NCBI RefSeq assembly: GCF_934330165.1
Contig: NZ_CAKRGI010000003.1
Coordinates: forward strand, 61,139 to 125,138
Length of the DNA stretch: 64,000 bases
Source: an uncultured Mediterraneibacter sp.
GTDB taxonomy: Bacteria > Bacillota > Clostridia > Lachnospirales > Lachnospiraceae
Direction: 5' to 3'
The notes below the pieces were generated by a model. It was not told where the DNA came from. It did no database searches and saw only the letters and a list, made by a program, of their open reading frames with translations. Positions 1 through 8,607 of this stretch are shown here, in pieces. A program made the translations under genes and the position numbers. Numbering within the stretch: position 1 is the first letter of the stretch; each line of letters opens with the position of its first letter.

Positions 1-391
1 TCCCGCTTTCCTTTACCAGCTGCCAGTCTGTATCCTCGCCCTGAAATTCAGAAACGTCCACCCCCAGCTTTGAAGAAATCTGACTCTTCTTATCTGAATA
101 GATCTTATATCCGCTTTCCGGGTCTGTCACAAGATTCTTAAAATTATACGGGTTCTTTGCTACTTCGTCAAGCAGCTCTGCCTGATAAGAGTTCCCTTCC
201 ACATCCTCAAAAGTATAACAGGTCGTATCGGATGGGGACTTTTTCACCTGCTCTTCATTCTCTGCTGCATCCGCAGCTTCTTTCCAGCCATTTGTACCGG
301 TCTCTTTTTCCGCATCACCTGCTTTACAGGCCTCGAAAAAAAGCAACAGCAAAAACAGGAACAGCACCCCCACTCTGATCTTTTTTATCAT
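1..391 (-). CDS. GH25-family lysozyme lipoprotein, N-terminal part (runs off the window edge)
   Basis: The reading frame starts at ATG 391 (GGAG about 9 bases upstream) and stays open to base 1, so only about 130 N-terminal residues are visible. The protein begins with a basic, hydrophobic signal sequence followed by an FFEAC lipobox-like site, so it is probably a lipoprotein on the outer face of the membrane. A charged linker follows. Near residue 110 comes the motif LGVDVSEFQGEDTDW, which matches the first strand of GH25 (Lyz-like) muramidases, where the Asp of xGVDVSxxQG is catalytic. The role would be cleavage of peptidoglycan beta-1,4 bonds. The rest of the catalytic barrel lies outside the window, so activity cannot be judged. 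Confidence 0.75.
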   Translation of the reverse strand, partial: MIKKIRVGVLFLFLLLLFFEACKAGDAEKETGTNGWKEAADAAENEEQVKKSPSDTTCYTFEDVEGNSYQAELLDEVAKNPYNFKNLVTDPESGYKIYSDKKSQISSKLGVDVSEFQGEDTDWQLVKESG

Positions 392-512
392 TCTCTACAC
401 TCCATCTTTATTTTCAGCCTTAACTTTCATTCTACCACCACAGACGGCTTTTGCAAATACTCGTTCTTTTCTTTCATATTATTATCCACCTGTCTTTGTT
501 CATCTACTGTCA

Positions 513-541
513 AGTATACAAAATCTTTTTCCAAAGAACAA
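513..541 (-). promoter_or_regulatory. Sigma-A promoter for the GH25 lipoprotein gene
   Basis: On the minus strand TTGTTC (536-541) and TATACT (513-518) are separated by exactly 17 bases. A leader of roughly 115 bases would follow before the ATG at 391. The rest of the 392-608 gap shows no other structure that I can support. Confidence 0.45.
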
Positions 542-608
542 CCGAAATGTATTTTCTGCACCTTTTTTATTTTCAATGATTACATTCCTGATTCTTCGTT
601 AATACTAC

Positions 609-637
609 TTGACATTTCTCCTTTTCCGCTTTAATAT
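609..637 (+). promoter_or_regulatory. Sigma-A promoter for the GDSL esterase gene
   Basis: TTGACA (609-614) and TAATAT (632-637) are separated by 17 bases. They stand about 45 bases upstream of the AAAGGAG ribosome site and the ATG at 681. Confidence 0.6.
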
Positions 638-680
638 ACTATTCATATATGATTAGTATGTTTATAAAGGAGCTGATGTT

Positions 681-1295
681 ATGAATATTTTATGTTTTGG
701 AGATTCAAATACTTATGGATATCGCCCAGACGGATCGGGACGCTTTGATACAGATGCCCGTTGGACCGGTCTGCTTCAGAAAAAGCTCGGAACAAACAAC
801 CGGATTATCGAAGAAGGACTCTGCGGAAGAACTACCGTCTTTTCTGATGAACTGCGGGAAGGCCGCCGTGGACTGGATACGATCGGTATTCTCCTGGAAA
901 GCCATGCTCCTGTAGATCTGCTGATCCTGATGCTCGGAACCAATGACTGCAAGACCCGTTACAACGCCTCTGCCGGCACGATTGCCAAAGGACTGGAACA
1001 GGTCATCACCAAAGCTTTGAAAAGTTCTTCCCATCCTTTTCGTCTTCTTGTGATCTCACCGATCCTCCTTGCTCCCGGTGTCGGCGATCCGGGATTTGAC
1101 CCGGAATTTAACAAAAGTTCTGAGCTTGTCTCTCAGAACCTTGCTGTCGAATATGAAAAAATTGCTGCCCGGTATCACGCTGATTTTCTCGATGCTGCCT
1201 CTGTTGCCACTGCCAGCGAAACCGACCGTCAGCATCTGGATGCCCTGGGCCATCGGCTTCTGGCTGAAGCAATCTATAAAAAGATCACCGGCTGA
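681..1295 (+). CDS. SGNH/GDSL-family esterase or lipase
   Basis: This 204-residue protein has the full SGNH hydrolase signature. Block I is FGDSN with nucleophile Ser9, the block III motif is LGTND at 85-89, and block V is DRQH with Asp182 and His185 completing the triad. The glycine of block II is probably in LCGRTT near residue 49. It has no signal peptide, so it should act in the cytoplasm, hydrolysing an ester or acetyl group; the family includes arylesterases and carbohydrate acetylesterases, and the substrate cannot be read from sequence. It is preceded by a good promoter and AAAGGAG site and stands alone as a single-gene unit. A 9-bp inverted repeat lies at its end (1280-1288 with 1302-1310) but lacks a T run. 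Confidence 0.85.
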   Translation: MNILCFGDSNTYGYRPDGSGRFDTDARWTGLLQKKLGTNNRIIEEGLCGRTTVFSDELREGRRGLDTIGILLESHAPVDLLILMLGTNDCKTRYNASAGTIAKGLEQVITKALKSSSHPFRLLVISPILLAPGVGDPGFDPEFNKSSELVSQNLAVEYEKIAARYHADFLDAASVATASETDRQHLDALGHRLLAEAIYKKITG

Positions 1296-1360
1296 CCGCC
1301 AGTGATCTTTCAGCCTGTCGGTATTCTGCTCCAAAACTTTCACCATTTCTTTTTTCTGTA

Positions 1361-1369
1361 TGATATAAT
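1361..1369 (+). promoter_or_regulatory. Extended -10 promoter of the small ORF
   Basis: TGATATAAT is a textbook extended -10 (TGnTATAAT). No good -35 hexamer is visible. It lies about 40 bases ahead of the start codon at 1408. Confidence 0.5.
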
Positions 1370-1407
1370 GAGCGTTAACGAGCTAATGAAAGAAAGGAGA
1401 TTTCAAA

Positions 1408-1578
1408 ATGCTGGTATGTGATTACATTGTTGAACAGATTGACGGAGATTATGCTCATTTAAGACGAACTGATCTGCCGGATGAAGAATTAAAACTTGTT
1501 GCCAGAGCATTGCTCCCGGCAGAGATCGTTGAAGGATGTAAGCTGCATTATGAACTGATGCAGTATACCATCCTATAA
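1408..1578 (+). CDS. Small acidic protein, 56 aa, DUF3006-like
   Basis: The ATG at 1408 follows AAAGGAGATTTCAAA, a strong ribosome site, and an extended -10 promoter. The 56-residue product starts MLVCDYIVEQIDGDYAHLRR, with a C-terminal LLPAEIVEGCKL segment. The pattern of a short strand, IDGDxA, charged strand, then LPxEIVEGxxL resembles the small beta-barrel proteins annotated DUF3006 in Firmicutes; I assign that only tentatively. No function is known for the family. It is coding-like in composition and ends 59 bases before a strong inverted repeat. Confidence 0.6.
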   Translation: MLVCDYIVEQIDGDYAHLRRTDLPDEELKLVARALLPAEIVEGCKLHYELMQYTIL

Positions 1579-1637
1579 ACTCAGAACGCATAGAAATCCT
1601 GTTCAGATACGATTTCAAATACTTCAAAGAAAAAAAT

Positions 1638-1684
1638 CCCGTTCAGGAGTATTTCTTCTCATGCAGGAAATACTCCCGAACGGG
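1638..1684 (-). terminator. Intrinsic terminator of the DUF4317 gene
   Basis: A 17-base arm (1638-1654) pairs with 1668-1684, giving a GC-rich stem that reads CCCGTTC...GAACGGG. On the minus strand it is followed by a run of T (A run at about 1629-1636 on the plus strand). It also faces the small ORF and may work in both directions. Confidence 0.8.
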
Positions 1685-1715
1685 TGTAATAGCCAGCCCC
1701 TCGGCTTTTCGCTTC

Positions 1716-2855
1716 TCACTCTGTCTTTATTTTCATCGTTCTGACATTGAGTCCATTCACTTCAATATGATCATCCACCGGAATCACCAGACATTGCCTT
1801 CCGTCGATCATCCTGGTCTCTACCAGATCCATCCGCTCCGGGTTGACTTTGATCACCACATCCGGGGTCTCAATATTGAACTTCTTTGTCTCTGCGATAT
1901 TGGATGCAAGAAGTGATGCCTTTTCACCTGCATTTTCCTCAAAATTCTGATCAAAATTTTCCATCTTTTCATTGGAAACGCCACTCTGCTCAAATATCTT
2001 TTTCACATCGGTCCTATCCAGAGAAAGCGGCTCAGGGTCTTCCTTATGCTCTTCAATCATCTCATTCAACGTCTCATGAATATTACGAACCGTTTCATAA
2101 TCTCCGTCCTCTCCCAGTGTATCCTCGATAATCATCTGAAATGTCTCTTTCTGTGTATCTGCAGACATCGGCATCTTGGCTCCCAAAAGCTGGTCGATCA
2201 TCTCCGGCTGAAGATCTTCCGACTTCTTCGTATAATAAAGAACACTGTGAAGATCGGTACTTCTGTCATTGAACGCCGGAAATAAGAATCCCTTATCCGG
2301 TCTGTCCACGATCCAGTCACGGATACGATCCTGAATACAATTTTCCTCTGCATTATAACTAAGCCCCGCCTTGGACAGACTGACCGGACAGATACTCATG
2401 AGGATATGCTGGTATACTTCATCGGAAGCGTCGAACATTTCCATATCATCCGAAGACTTTCCCGGAATATCATACATGGCATGGATCAGAATAATATAAT
2501 AATTCTCCGCATACTCATAAGTAGCGATCACCTTGTCGTAAAATTCTTCCAGCAGCATATCGTCTTCCAGTCTGCTGTCACGGAGTTTCAGCAGGAACTC
2601 CTGCGTTCCTCCCGGCATTTCCGCATCGATCGGGAATTCCATATTAATCATATTTTTACCGATTGAACCTGAAAGTGTCTTCTTAAAAATATCAAAATAT
2701 TTAAATGCCTCTTCCTCCGGCAGGGAAAGAAAGGCTTCTTTCGATTCCATCTTTTTATTTTTCTCATGATCCACATAGCAGCCACAAATTCTCGTGATCG
2801 CACAGTTCTTCGGCGAAAACTGCTTACGGATCTCCAATACTTCTTTTTTATTCAT
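1716..2855 (-). CDS. DUF4317 family protein
   Basis: I choose the start at 2855 (MNKKEVLEIRKQF), because AAGGAG lies 8-9 bases upstream; a longer frame from 2879 would put that ribosome site inside the gene. The 379-residue product matches the layout of DUF4317, a Clostridia family of unknown function: MNKKEV.EIRKQF at the start, ITRICGCYV with two cysteines near residue 20, and a C-terminal VxINGL-like segment (DDHIEVNGLNVRTMKIK). It has no signal peptide or membrane segment. It is monocistronic with its own terminator. I infer a cytoplasmic protein and cannot give a function. Confidence 0.8.
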   Translation of the reverse strand: MNKKEVLEIRKQFSPKNCAITRICGCYVDHEKNKKMESKEAFLSLPEEEAFKYFDIFKKTLSGSIGKNMINMEFPIDAEMPGGTQEFLLKLRDSRLEDDMLLEEFYDKVIATYEYAENYYIILIHAMYDIPGKSSDDMEMFDASDEVYQHILMSICPVSLSKAGLSYNAEENCIQDRIRDWIVDRPDKGFLFPAFNDRSTDLHSVLYYTKKSEDLQPEMIDQLLGAKMPMSADTQKETFQMIIEDTLGEDGDYETVRNIHETLNEMIEEHKEDPEPLSLDRTDVKKIFEQSGVSNEKMENFDQNFEENAGEKASLLASNIAETKKFNIETPDVVIKVNPERMDLVETRMIDGRQCLVIPVDDHIEVNGLNVRTMKIKTE

Positions 2856-2922
2856 CGGTCGTTCTCCTTCATTTTCCACTCGGTCTTTTTATTTTACACC
2901 TGATTCATCCTGAAAAAAAGAT

Positions 2923-2951
2923 TTGATTTCCCCTGATATCTATGATATCAT
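2923..2951 (+). promoter_or_regulatory. Sigma-A promoter of the MATE leader RNA
   Basis: TTGATT (2923-2928) and TATCAT (2946-2951) are separated by 17 bases. Transcription would start near 2958, just ahead of the structured leader. Confidence 0.55.
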
Positions 2952-2964
2952 ACCTACAGTTTTA

Positions 2965-3123
2965 TATGAAAATGTGGATCTTGCCGCCGGGTAAGATTGT
3001 AAGGCATTCATTTTCGGACCGACAGGCTCTAGTACCTCTTTGTCCAGTTTTCAGGTGATATACACAGGTTGAAAGCTGGTAACAGACCGGTTATTAGAAG
3101 GGACGAAAAGTGAATGCTTTTTT
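2965..3123 (+). promoter_or_regulatory. Probable guanidine-IV (mepA motif) riboswitch with terminator
   Basis: A structured leader lies between a promoter and a MATE pump gene. A first hairpin at 2978-2997 pairs ATCTT with AAGAT around a GCCGCCGGGT loop. GGAC (3016-3019) can pair with GTCC (3042-3045), and a second CCGG stands at 3087-3090. A long-range stem GCATTCA/TTTTCG (3004-3016) with CGAAAA/TGAATGC (3104-3117) ends directly in six T (3118-3123), which is an intrinsic terminator. The arrangement (two hairpins, a CCGG loop, a terminator, then a MepA-type MATE gene in a Clostridia genome) fits the mepA/guanidine-IV class. The class assignment is from memory of that motif and its genetic context; the presence of a regulated terminator is direct. 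Confidence 0.6.
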
Positions 3124-3156
3124 ATCATTCACCCACACTCAGAAGGGAGTTTTTTT

Positions 3157-4485
3157 ATGTCAGATACAAAAGTTATCCACAGTTCCGGCACTTCCGGGCA
3201 TATTTTTTCACTTTTTCTGAAATATGTCTCTGCGAATGTTCTCGGAATGATCGGCTTTTCCTGCTACATTCTTGCCGATACCTTTTTTATTGCAAGAGGC
3301 ATTGGCTCCGATGCACTTGCCGCCCTGAATCTGGTTCTGCCTGCATACAGTCTGCTCAACGGAACCGGTCTCATGATCGGAATGGGAGGCGGTTCACGCT
3401 ATTCCCTCTCCTCCACGCATCCGGAAGGAGAAACTCACCGCACAGTCTTTACACAATCCGTCTGGCTTGCAGTCATTGCAGCTATTTTTTTTGCACTGAC
3501 AGGACTCCTTGGGGCAGAGCCATTATGTCTTTTCCTGGGAGCAGACAGCCGGACTCTCCCTTTTGCCGTTCCATATATCCGTATCCTGCTGGCATTTGCC
3601 CCCTTATTTCTGACAAATAACCTTCTCGTATGCTTTGTCAGAAATGACGGTGAACCCACTTTATCCATGGCTGGAATGATCATCGGAAGTCTGTCCAACA
3701 TCCTGTTGGATTACTTTTTCATTTATCCTCTGGATCTTGGAATGGTAGGAGCTGCCCTTGCTACAGCTACCGCACCGCTCATCAGTATGGGGATTCTTTT
3801 CTCACATTTCCGAAAAGGGAACAGTCATTTCCGTCTGGTGAGAACAAAGCCTTCCCTCAGCAAAGCTTCTTCCATCTGTTCTTTGGGTATTTCTTCTCTG
3901 ATCACAGAAGTTTCTTCCGGGATCGTGATTCTCGTATTTAATTTCCTCATCCTGGATTTAAGTGGGAATACCGGTGTCGCTGCCTATGGGGTTCTTGCAA
4001 ACATCGCACTGGTTCTCATCGCCATCTCCACCGGCATTGCTCAGGGAATCCAACCCATCGTCAGCAGCCATCCCGGAGAAAAAGGGCAGCCGATCCGCCA
4101 GCAGATCAGATGCTATGCAATCCTTACCACTCTGCTCCTGGCTCTGCTTTCTTACGTGGTCATCTTCCTGCTGGCTGACCCAATTGCTGATCTGTTCAAT
4201 AAAGATCATAACACCGCTCTTACTTCTATTGCGGCTGACGGAATGAGGATCTACTTTACCAGTCTCTTTTTCTCCGGCATCAATATCGTTGCCGCAGTAT
4301 TTTTAAGTTCCACAGACCGCCCAAAGCAGGCATTTACCCTCTCTCTTCTAAGAGGATTCCTGCTGATCATCCCGGCCGCTTTTCTTCTAGCTCATCTATT
4401 TGGACTCACCGGAATCTGGATGTCACTTCCGGTAACTGAAGGGATTGTATGTATCCTTTCCTTTCTCTTTCTGAAGAAAGTCTGA
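3157..4485 (+). CDS. MATE family efflux transporter (MepA-like)
   Basis: This 442-residue membrane protein has about 12 hydrophobic segments in two repeated halves. Features include the ADTFFIARGIG motif near residue 40 and QGIQPIVS (about 290-297), which are typical of the MepA branch of MATE drug/cation antiporters. Such pumps export small cations using a Na+ or H+ gradient. The ATG at 3157 follows AGAAGGGAG. The terminator-type leader upstream suggests induction by a ligand, and if it is a guanidine-IV switch the pump probably exports guanidinium or related cations. The next gene is another MATE pump in convergent orientation, only 33 bases away. Confidence 0.85.
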   Translation: MSDTKVIHSSGTSGHIFSLFLKYVSANVLGMIGFSCYILADTFFIARGIGSDALAALNLVLPAYSLLNGTGLMIGMGGGSRYSLSSTHPEGETHRTVFTQSVWLAVIAAIFFALTGLLGAEPLCLFLGADSRTLPFAVPYIRILLAFAPLFLTNNLLVCFVRNDGEPTLSMAGMIIGSLSNILLDYFFIYPLDLGMVGAALATATAPLISMGILFSHFRKGNSHFRLVRTKPSLSKASSICSLGISSLITEVSSGIVILVFNFLILDLSGNTGVAAYGVLANIALVLIAISTGIAQGIQPIVSSHPGEKGQPIRQQIRCYAILTTLLLALLSYVVIFLLADPIADLFNKDHNTALTSIAADGMRIYFTSLFFSGINIVAAVFLSSTDRPKQAFTLSLLRGFLLIIPAAFLLAHLFGLTGIWMSLPVTEGIVCILSFLFLKKV

Positions 4486-4518
4486 ATGTAACTGTAGATC
4501 CTGCTTCTCTGTCTTTTG

Positions 4519-5880
4519 TTATGATGATGACTTTCCGAAAATCTTTTTCATATCAACTTTCATAATATAGTAATACATTCCCAGCAGCAGCGATCCGGCA
4601 AGAATCCATGCTGCGGGGCTTGCCATACAGACTCCGGTATAACTTTTCTGCTTTGCAGCAATGACTGCAACAACACCTCTTCCAACCAGTTCTGCCACTC
4701 CCGCCATCATTGGAAGAAGTCCATAGCCCAGTCCCTGGATTCCATTTCTGTAAATATTCACTACAGCAAGCGGAATAAAACAGATACCGATGCACCACAG
4801 ATAAATCTCCACCGAATCCATAATCACACCAACATTTTCTGAAACAAATAAGTAAGTCATATATTTTCCCACAGTCATAACAAATGCTGCCGCAATAAAC
4901 GAATAAATAACCCCCAGAATCGTACATGCTTTAAATCCCTGCCGGATCCTCGGGACATTTCCTGCTCCCATATTCTGTGCCCCGTAAGTTGCCATGGTTG
5001 TCCCCATTGCCACGTATGCCTGTGTCACTACCTGCTCGATCTTATTTGCCGCAGTAAATGCCGCTACCAGTGTAGAACCGAGAATATTCAGCGAAGTCTG
5101 CACCATCATAGTTCCAATCGCTGTAATGGAATACTGCAATGCCATTGGCAGACCGATGCGGATCTGCATCAGGTAGATCTGTCCTCCTACATACCGGTCC
5201 TCCTTTTTCAGATGCAGTACCGGAAGCTTCAGCATGATATAGCCCAGGCAGAGAAGTCCTGCTATTCCCTGTGCGACAACGGTTGCGATGGCGGCTCCTG
5301 CAGTTCCCAGTCCGAACACAATGATCAGCAACAGATCCAGAAAAATATTAAGCACCGCACTGATGATCAGAAAATAAAGTGGAAGTTTACTGTTCCCCAA
5401 CGCACGCAGGATACTGGACAGAAGATTATACAGCATCTGTGCCAGGATACCGCCACTGACGATCATAATATAGGCATATGCATCCCGGAAAATATCCTTC
5501 GGTGTATTCATAAGGATCAGAAGTGGTTTCATAAATGCCATAAATACAATCGTCAGAAAAAGTCCGATTCCAAAAGAAAGGATACCTGCCCCTACAACGG
5601 TCTTCCGCATTCCATCCAGATCGCCTGCTCCAAATTTCTGTGCCGTCAGAACCGTAAATCCAGCTGTCATCCCCACTACAAACCCCCAGATCAGGAACAT
5701 GATCGTTCCGGTGCTTCCGACTGCTGCCAGTGCTTTCGTACCGACAAACTTTCCCACGATCACAGCATCTGCCATATTATAAAACTGCTGAAACACATTT
5801 CCGATAAAAATCGGCAATGTAAAATTTATAATTACTTTCATCGGCTTTCCCACCGTCATATCATGCTGTACCGCTTTCAT
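4519..5880 (-). CDS. MATE family efflux transporter
   Basis: The product from ATG 5880 (MKAVQHDMTVGKPMKVII) is 453 residues; an in-frame upstream extension to 5934 lacks family similarity. It has about 12 membrane segments and the FQQFYNMADAVIVGKFVG motif, which is typical of the NorM/DinF-like MATE branch common in Clostridia. Expected role is Na+- or H+-driven export of organic cations or drugs. It is not closely similar to the neighbouring MATE protein at 3157-4485, so the pair is not a recent duplication. The nearest ribosome-like site is GGAG about 12 bases upstream. No leader structure is apparent. Confidence 0.85.
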   Translation of the reverse strand: MKAVQHDMTVGKPMKVIINFTLPIFIGNVFQQFYNMADAVIVGKFVGTKALAAVGSTGTIMFLIWGFVVGMTAGFTVLTAQKFGAGDLDGMRKTVVGAGILSFGIGLFLTIVFMAFMKPLLILMNTPKDIFRDAYAYIMIVSGGILAQMLYNLLSSILRALGNSKLPLYFLIISAVLNIFLDLLLIIVFGLGTAGAAIATVVAQGIAGLLCLGYIMLKLPVLHLKKEDRYVGGQIYLMQIRIGLPMALQYSITAIGTMMVQTSLNILGSTLVAAFTAANKIEQVVTQAYVAMGTTMATYGAQNMGAGNVPRIRQGFKACTILGVIYSFIAAAFVMTVGKYMTYLFVSENVGVIMDSVEIYLWCIGICFIPLAVVNIYRNGIQGLGYGLLPMMAGVAELVGRGVVAVIAAKQKSYTGVCMASPAAWILAGSLLLGMYYYIMKVDMKKIFGKSSS

Positions 5881-6064
5881 AATACTGCCGCACTCCTTTA
5901 TCTTTCCTTCACGCTGCAATACACAGCTGACCAATTTTTCAGATATAGGATAACACTATTTTTTTTCGTCTTCAATATGGTTTTAAATTTAGGGTAGCAA
6001 AAATCAGGGGTCGGGTTTATAATAATTTATAGTAATTTTTACTCAAAAAATGGAGGTAGAGATC

Positions 6065-6439
6065 ATGTTAAAATATGTAGAAACCAAAGAGGCTCCGGCT
6101 GCGATCGGACCATATTCCCAGGGAGTTGTTGTGAATGGATTTGCTTTCTTTTCAGGACAGGTTCCACTCTCGCCACAGACAGGTGAGGTGGTCGGAACCA
6201 CCATTGATGAACAGGCTGAACAGGTCATGAAAAATATCAAAGGGCTGCTTGACAGTCAGAATGCAGCATTTACAGATGTTGTAAAGACAACCTGTTTCCT
6301 TGCTGATATTGCTGATTTTGCAGCATTCAATGCTGTATATGCAAAATATTTCACCGGAAATCCGGCCCGCTCCTGTGTTGCTGTAAAGGATCTTCCCAAG
6401 GGAGTCCTCTGCGAAGTAGAAGTGATCGCCGCTGTATAA
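6065..6439 (+). CDS. ridA: RidA family reactive imine/enamine deaminase
   Basis: The start at 6065 (MLKYVETKEAPAAIGPYSQG) is favoured because GGAGG stands 8 bases upstream; a frame from 6050 would use that ribosome site as codons. The 124-residue product matches RidA (YjgF/YER057c/UK114) over its full length. It has the IGPYSQ motif, the ARSCVAV motif with the catalytic-pocket arginine near residue 101, and the LPKGVLCEVEVIA C-terminus with the conserved glutamate. RidA forms a trimer in the cytosol and hydrolyses 2-aminoacrylate and related enamine/imines released by PLP enzymes. It is a single-gene unit; TATAAT at 6018-6023 is a possible -10. Confidence 0.92.
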   Translation: MLKYVETKEAPAAIGPYSQGVVVNGFAFFSGQVPLSPQTGEVVGTTIDEQAEQVMKNIKGLLDSQNAAFTDVVKTTCFLADIADFAAFNAVYAKYFTGNPARSCVAVKDLPKGVLCEVEVIAAV

Positions 6440-6612
6440 GAATTTTACTGTAAGGCTTTTTGCGGCAGCTTTTTTCCTTCAGTACCAATAAGGACTATAC
6501 TGAAAAAGATACTTTTCTTTGATCTGACCTTTACTCCCGAACAGGTGTATCTGCCATTTCTGGAAAAGCATCTTTTCTTTTTTACATTTTCTCTTTATAG
6601 TATCTTTTCTTT

Positions 6613-8523
6613 TTATAAAGTCTCCAGTTCTTTCATCCATACAGCTGCGCAGGCATCACTTGGCATTCTCCAGTCACCACGCGGAGAAAGTGCCACCGTT
6701 CCCACTTTCGGTCCATCCGGCAGACAGGATCTCTTAAACTGCTGGGAGAAAAATCTCCTGCAGAATGTCTTCAGCCACTTCAGGATCGTTTCCCTGTCGT
6801 ATTCTCCCGCAAAGGTACTGCAGGCAAGACGATAGATTTTTGCAGGCTCATATCCGAAACGAAGCATAAAATATAAGAAGAAGTCGTGCAGCTCATACGG
6901 ACCCACCAGATCTTCTGTCTTCTGTGCGATGTCTCCGTCTTTTGGAGGAAGTAATTCCGGGCTTACCGGAGTCTCCAGTACATCATACAATACTTCCCGG
7001 AGCTGCTCATCCTCCGTATCGTCCGCAGCATATTTGACCAGATGGCGTACCAGTGTCTTAGGCACAGAGGCATTCACTCCATACATGGACATATGATCGC
7101 CATTGTATGTTGCCCAGCCAAGTGCAAGCTCTGACATATCGCCTGTCCCGATGACCATGCCCCATGTCTTATTCGCAAGATCCATCAGTACCTGCGTTCT
7201 CTCGCGTGCCTGTCCATTCTCATAAGTGACACTGTGATCCTCAGGATCGTGTCCGATATCCCGGAAATGAATATTCACCGCCTCAGCGATCGGTACCTCT
7301 ATCAAGGTTGCCCCTACCTTTTTCGACATCTCACAGGCATTCTGATATGTGCGGTCTGTCGTTCCGAAACACGGCATTGTCACCGCAAGAATATCCTTTT
7401 TATCCCGTCCAAGCATATCAAATGCTTTCGCAGTGACCAGGAGGGCAAGCGTAGAATCCAGCCCCCCGGAAATTCCTACCACAGCACTTCTCGCATTAGT
7501 ATGGGCAAGACGCTTTTTCAGTCCCATCGCCTGAATCGTCAGGATCTCCTCGCAGCGTGCAGCTCTCGTCTGCTCATCAGACGGAACAAACGGCTTCTTT
7601 GGAAATGTTCTCGTCAGAGAAGTTTCTCCTTTTTCTATCTGGAATCCTACCCGGATCAGACTGCGTTCCTGTGCTGTCTGAAACGTCGTATTTTTTCTTC
7701 TTTCTCCCGTGATCCTCTCAAGGTCAAGCTCTGAATAAATAATTTCATTTTTATAGCGGCTGCTTTCTTTCAGAACCGTTCCGTTTTCTGCGATAATATT
7801 ATGTCCGCCAAAGACAAGATCTGTTGTTGATTCCCCTTCTCCTGCATTTGCATAAATATATCCTGCGATCAGTCGTGCAGACTGCCCTGCGATCAGTTCT
7901 CTTCGGTACGTATCTTTTCCGATCGTCTCATCACTTGCAGAACAGTTTACAATCACGGTTGCACCCTCCAGTGCCGCTCCGATACTCGGTGGAATCGGTG
8001 ACCACACATCCTCACAGATTTCCGCTGCAACGATCAGTTCTTCCATTTCTGCTGCCTGGAAAAGGATCTGCGGTCCGAACGGGATCTCTTCTCCATTAAA
8101 AGAAATGTATCTCGCCTTCTCCGGTCCTGGAGTAAACTGACGCATCTCATAAAATTCCCCGTAATTCGGAAGAAATGTCTTTGTCGTCAGTCCCAGGAGC
8201 TTTCCATGATTCAGGGCTGCTGCCACATTGTAAAGCTTCCCATCCACCTCAAGCGGAACTCCCACAAACACCAGCAGATCCTTGTCCCTGGTAAACTCTG
8301 CGATCTCCAACAGAGCCTTTTTCGCTGCTTTCAGTAAAACTGCATGGTCAAACAGATCACTGCACGTATATCCCGTCACACACAGTTCCGGGAACACCAG
8401 TATTTTTGCGTTCGCCTTTGCCGCTTCTTCGATTCCTCTGCAAATACTCTCTTTATTAAACTCTACATCTGCGACCCGGATATCCGGTGTTGCCGCAGCA
8501 ACCTTTACAAATCCATGTCTCAT
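6613..8523 (-). CDS. nadE: Glutamine-dependent NAD+ synthetase
   Basis: This 636-residue two-domain enzyme makes NAD+ from deamido-NAD+, ATP and glutamine. The N-terminal nitrilase-type glutaminase domain has the triad Glu46 (VFPELCVTGY), Lys115 (TKTFLPNYGEF) and Cys170 (AEICEDVW). The C-terminal synthetase domain carries the pyrophosphatase P-loop SGGLDST near residue 350. The glutaminase domain lets it use glutamine rather than free ammonia. It is the last gene of a minus-strand set (methyltransferase, hslO, nadE) with gaps of 52 and 84 bases. The short gap to ridA (6440-6612) holds T-rich sequence but no clear terminator. Confidence 0.95.
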   Translation of the reverse strand: MRHGFVKVAAATPDIRVADVEFNKESICRGIEEAAKANAKILVFPELCVTGYTCSDLFDHAVLLKAAKKALLEIAEFTRDKDLLVFVGVPLEVDGKLYNVAAALNHGKLLGLTTKTFLPNYGEFYEMRQFTPGPEKARYISFNGEEIPFGPQILFQAAEMEELIVAAEICEDVWSPIPPSIGAALEGATVIVNCSASDETIGKDTYRRELIAGQSARLIAGYIYANAGEGESTTDLVFGGHNIIAENGTVLKESSRYKNEIIYSELDLERITGERRKNTTFQTAQERSLIRVGFQIEKGETSLTRTFPKKPFVPSDEQTRAARCEEILTIQAMGLKKRLAHTNARSAVVGISGGLDSTLALLVTAKAFDMLGRDKKDILAVTMPCFGTTDRTYQNACEMSKKVGATLIEVPIAEAVNIHFRDIGHDPEDHSVTYENGQARERTQVLMDLANKTWGMVIGTGDMSELALGWATYNGDHMSMYGVNASVPKTLVRHLVKYAADDTEDEQLREVLYDVLETPVSPELLPPKDGDIAQKTEDLVGPYELHDFFLYFMLRFGYEPAKIYRLACSTFAGEYDRETILKWLKTFCRRFFSQQFKRSCLPDGPKVGTVALSPRGDWRMPSDACAAVWMKELETL

Positions 8524-8607
8524 ATGTTTCTCCTTTCGCTGATCCGTTCCCCAGTCCGGATTTTTATCATTTTCATTCTCAGTCCGTTCCTGAAGAACCT
8601 GAAAAAT

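Noticed and set aside
1280..1310. Inverted repeat at the end of the GDSL gene as a terminator
   Set aside because: Nine-base arms with a long loop and no T run; too weak to annotate.
2965..3123. Leader of the first MATE gene as a guanidine-I (ykkC) or Mn2+ (yybP-ykoY) riboswitch
   Set aside because: The conserved blocks of those classes as I know them are not visible; the hairpin/CCGG/terminator layout fits the mepA class better.
3114..3620. 168-codon plus-strand frame overlapping the start of the first MATE gene
   Set aside because: It is out of frame with the MATE gene, has no ribosome site (it starts within the terminator) and its product is Cys/Arg-rich without family features.
5212..5997. 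261-codon frame antisense to the second MATE gene
   Set aside because: The product is a Cys/His/Lys/Gln-rich mix typical of an antisense shadow; the MATE protein on the other strand is clear.
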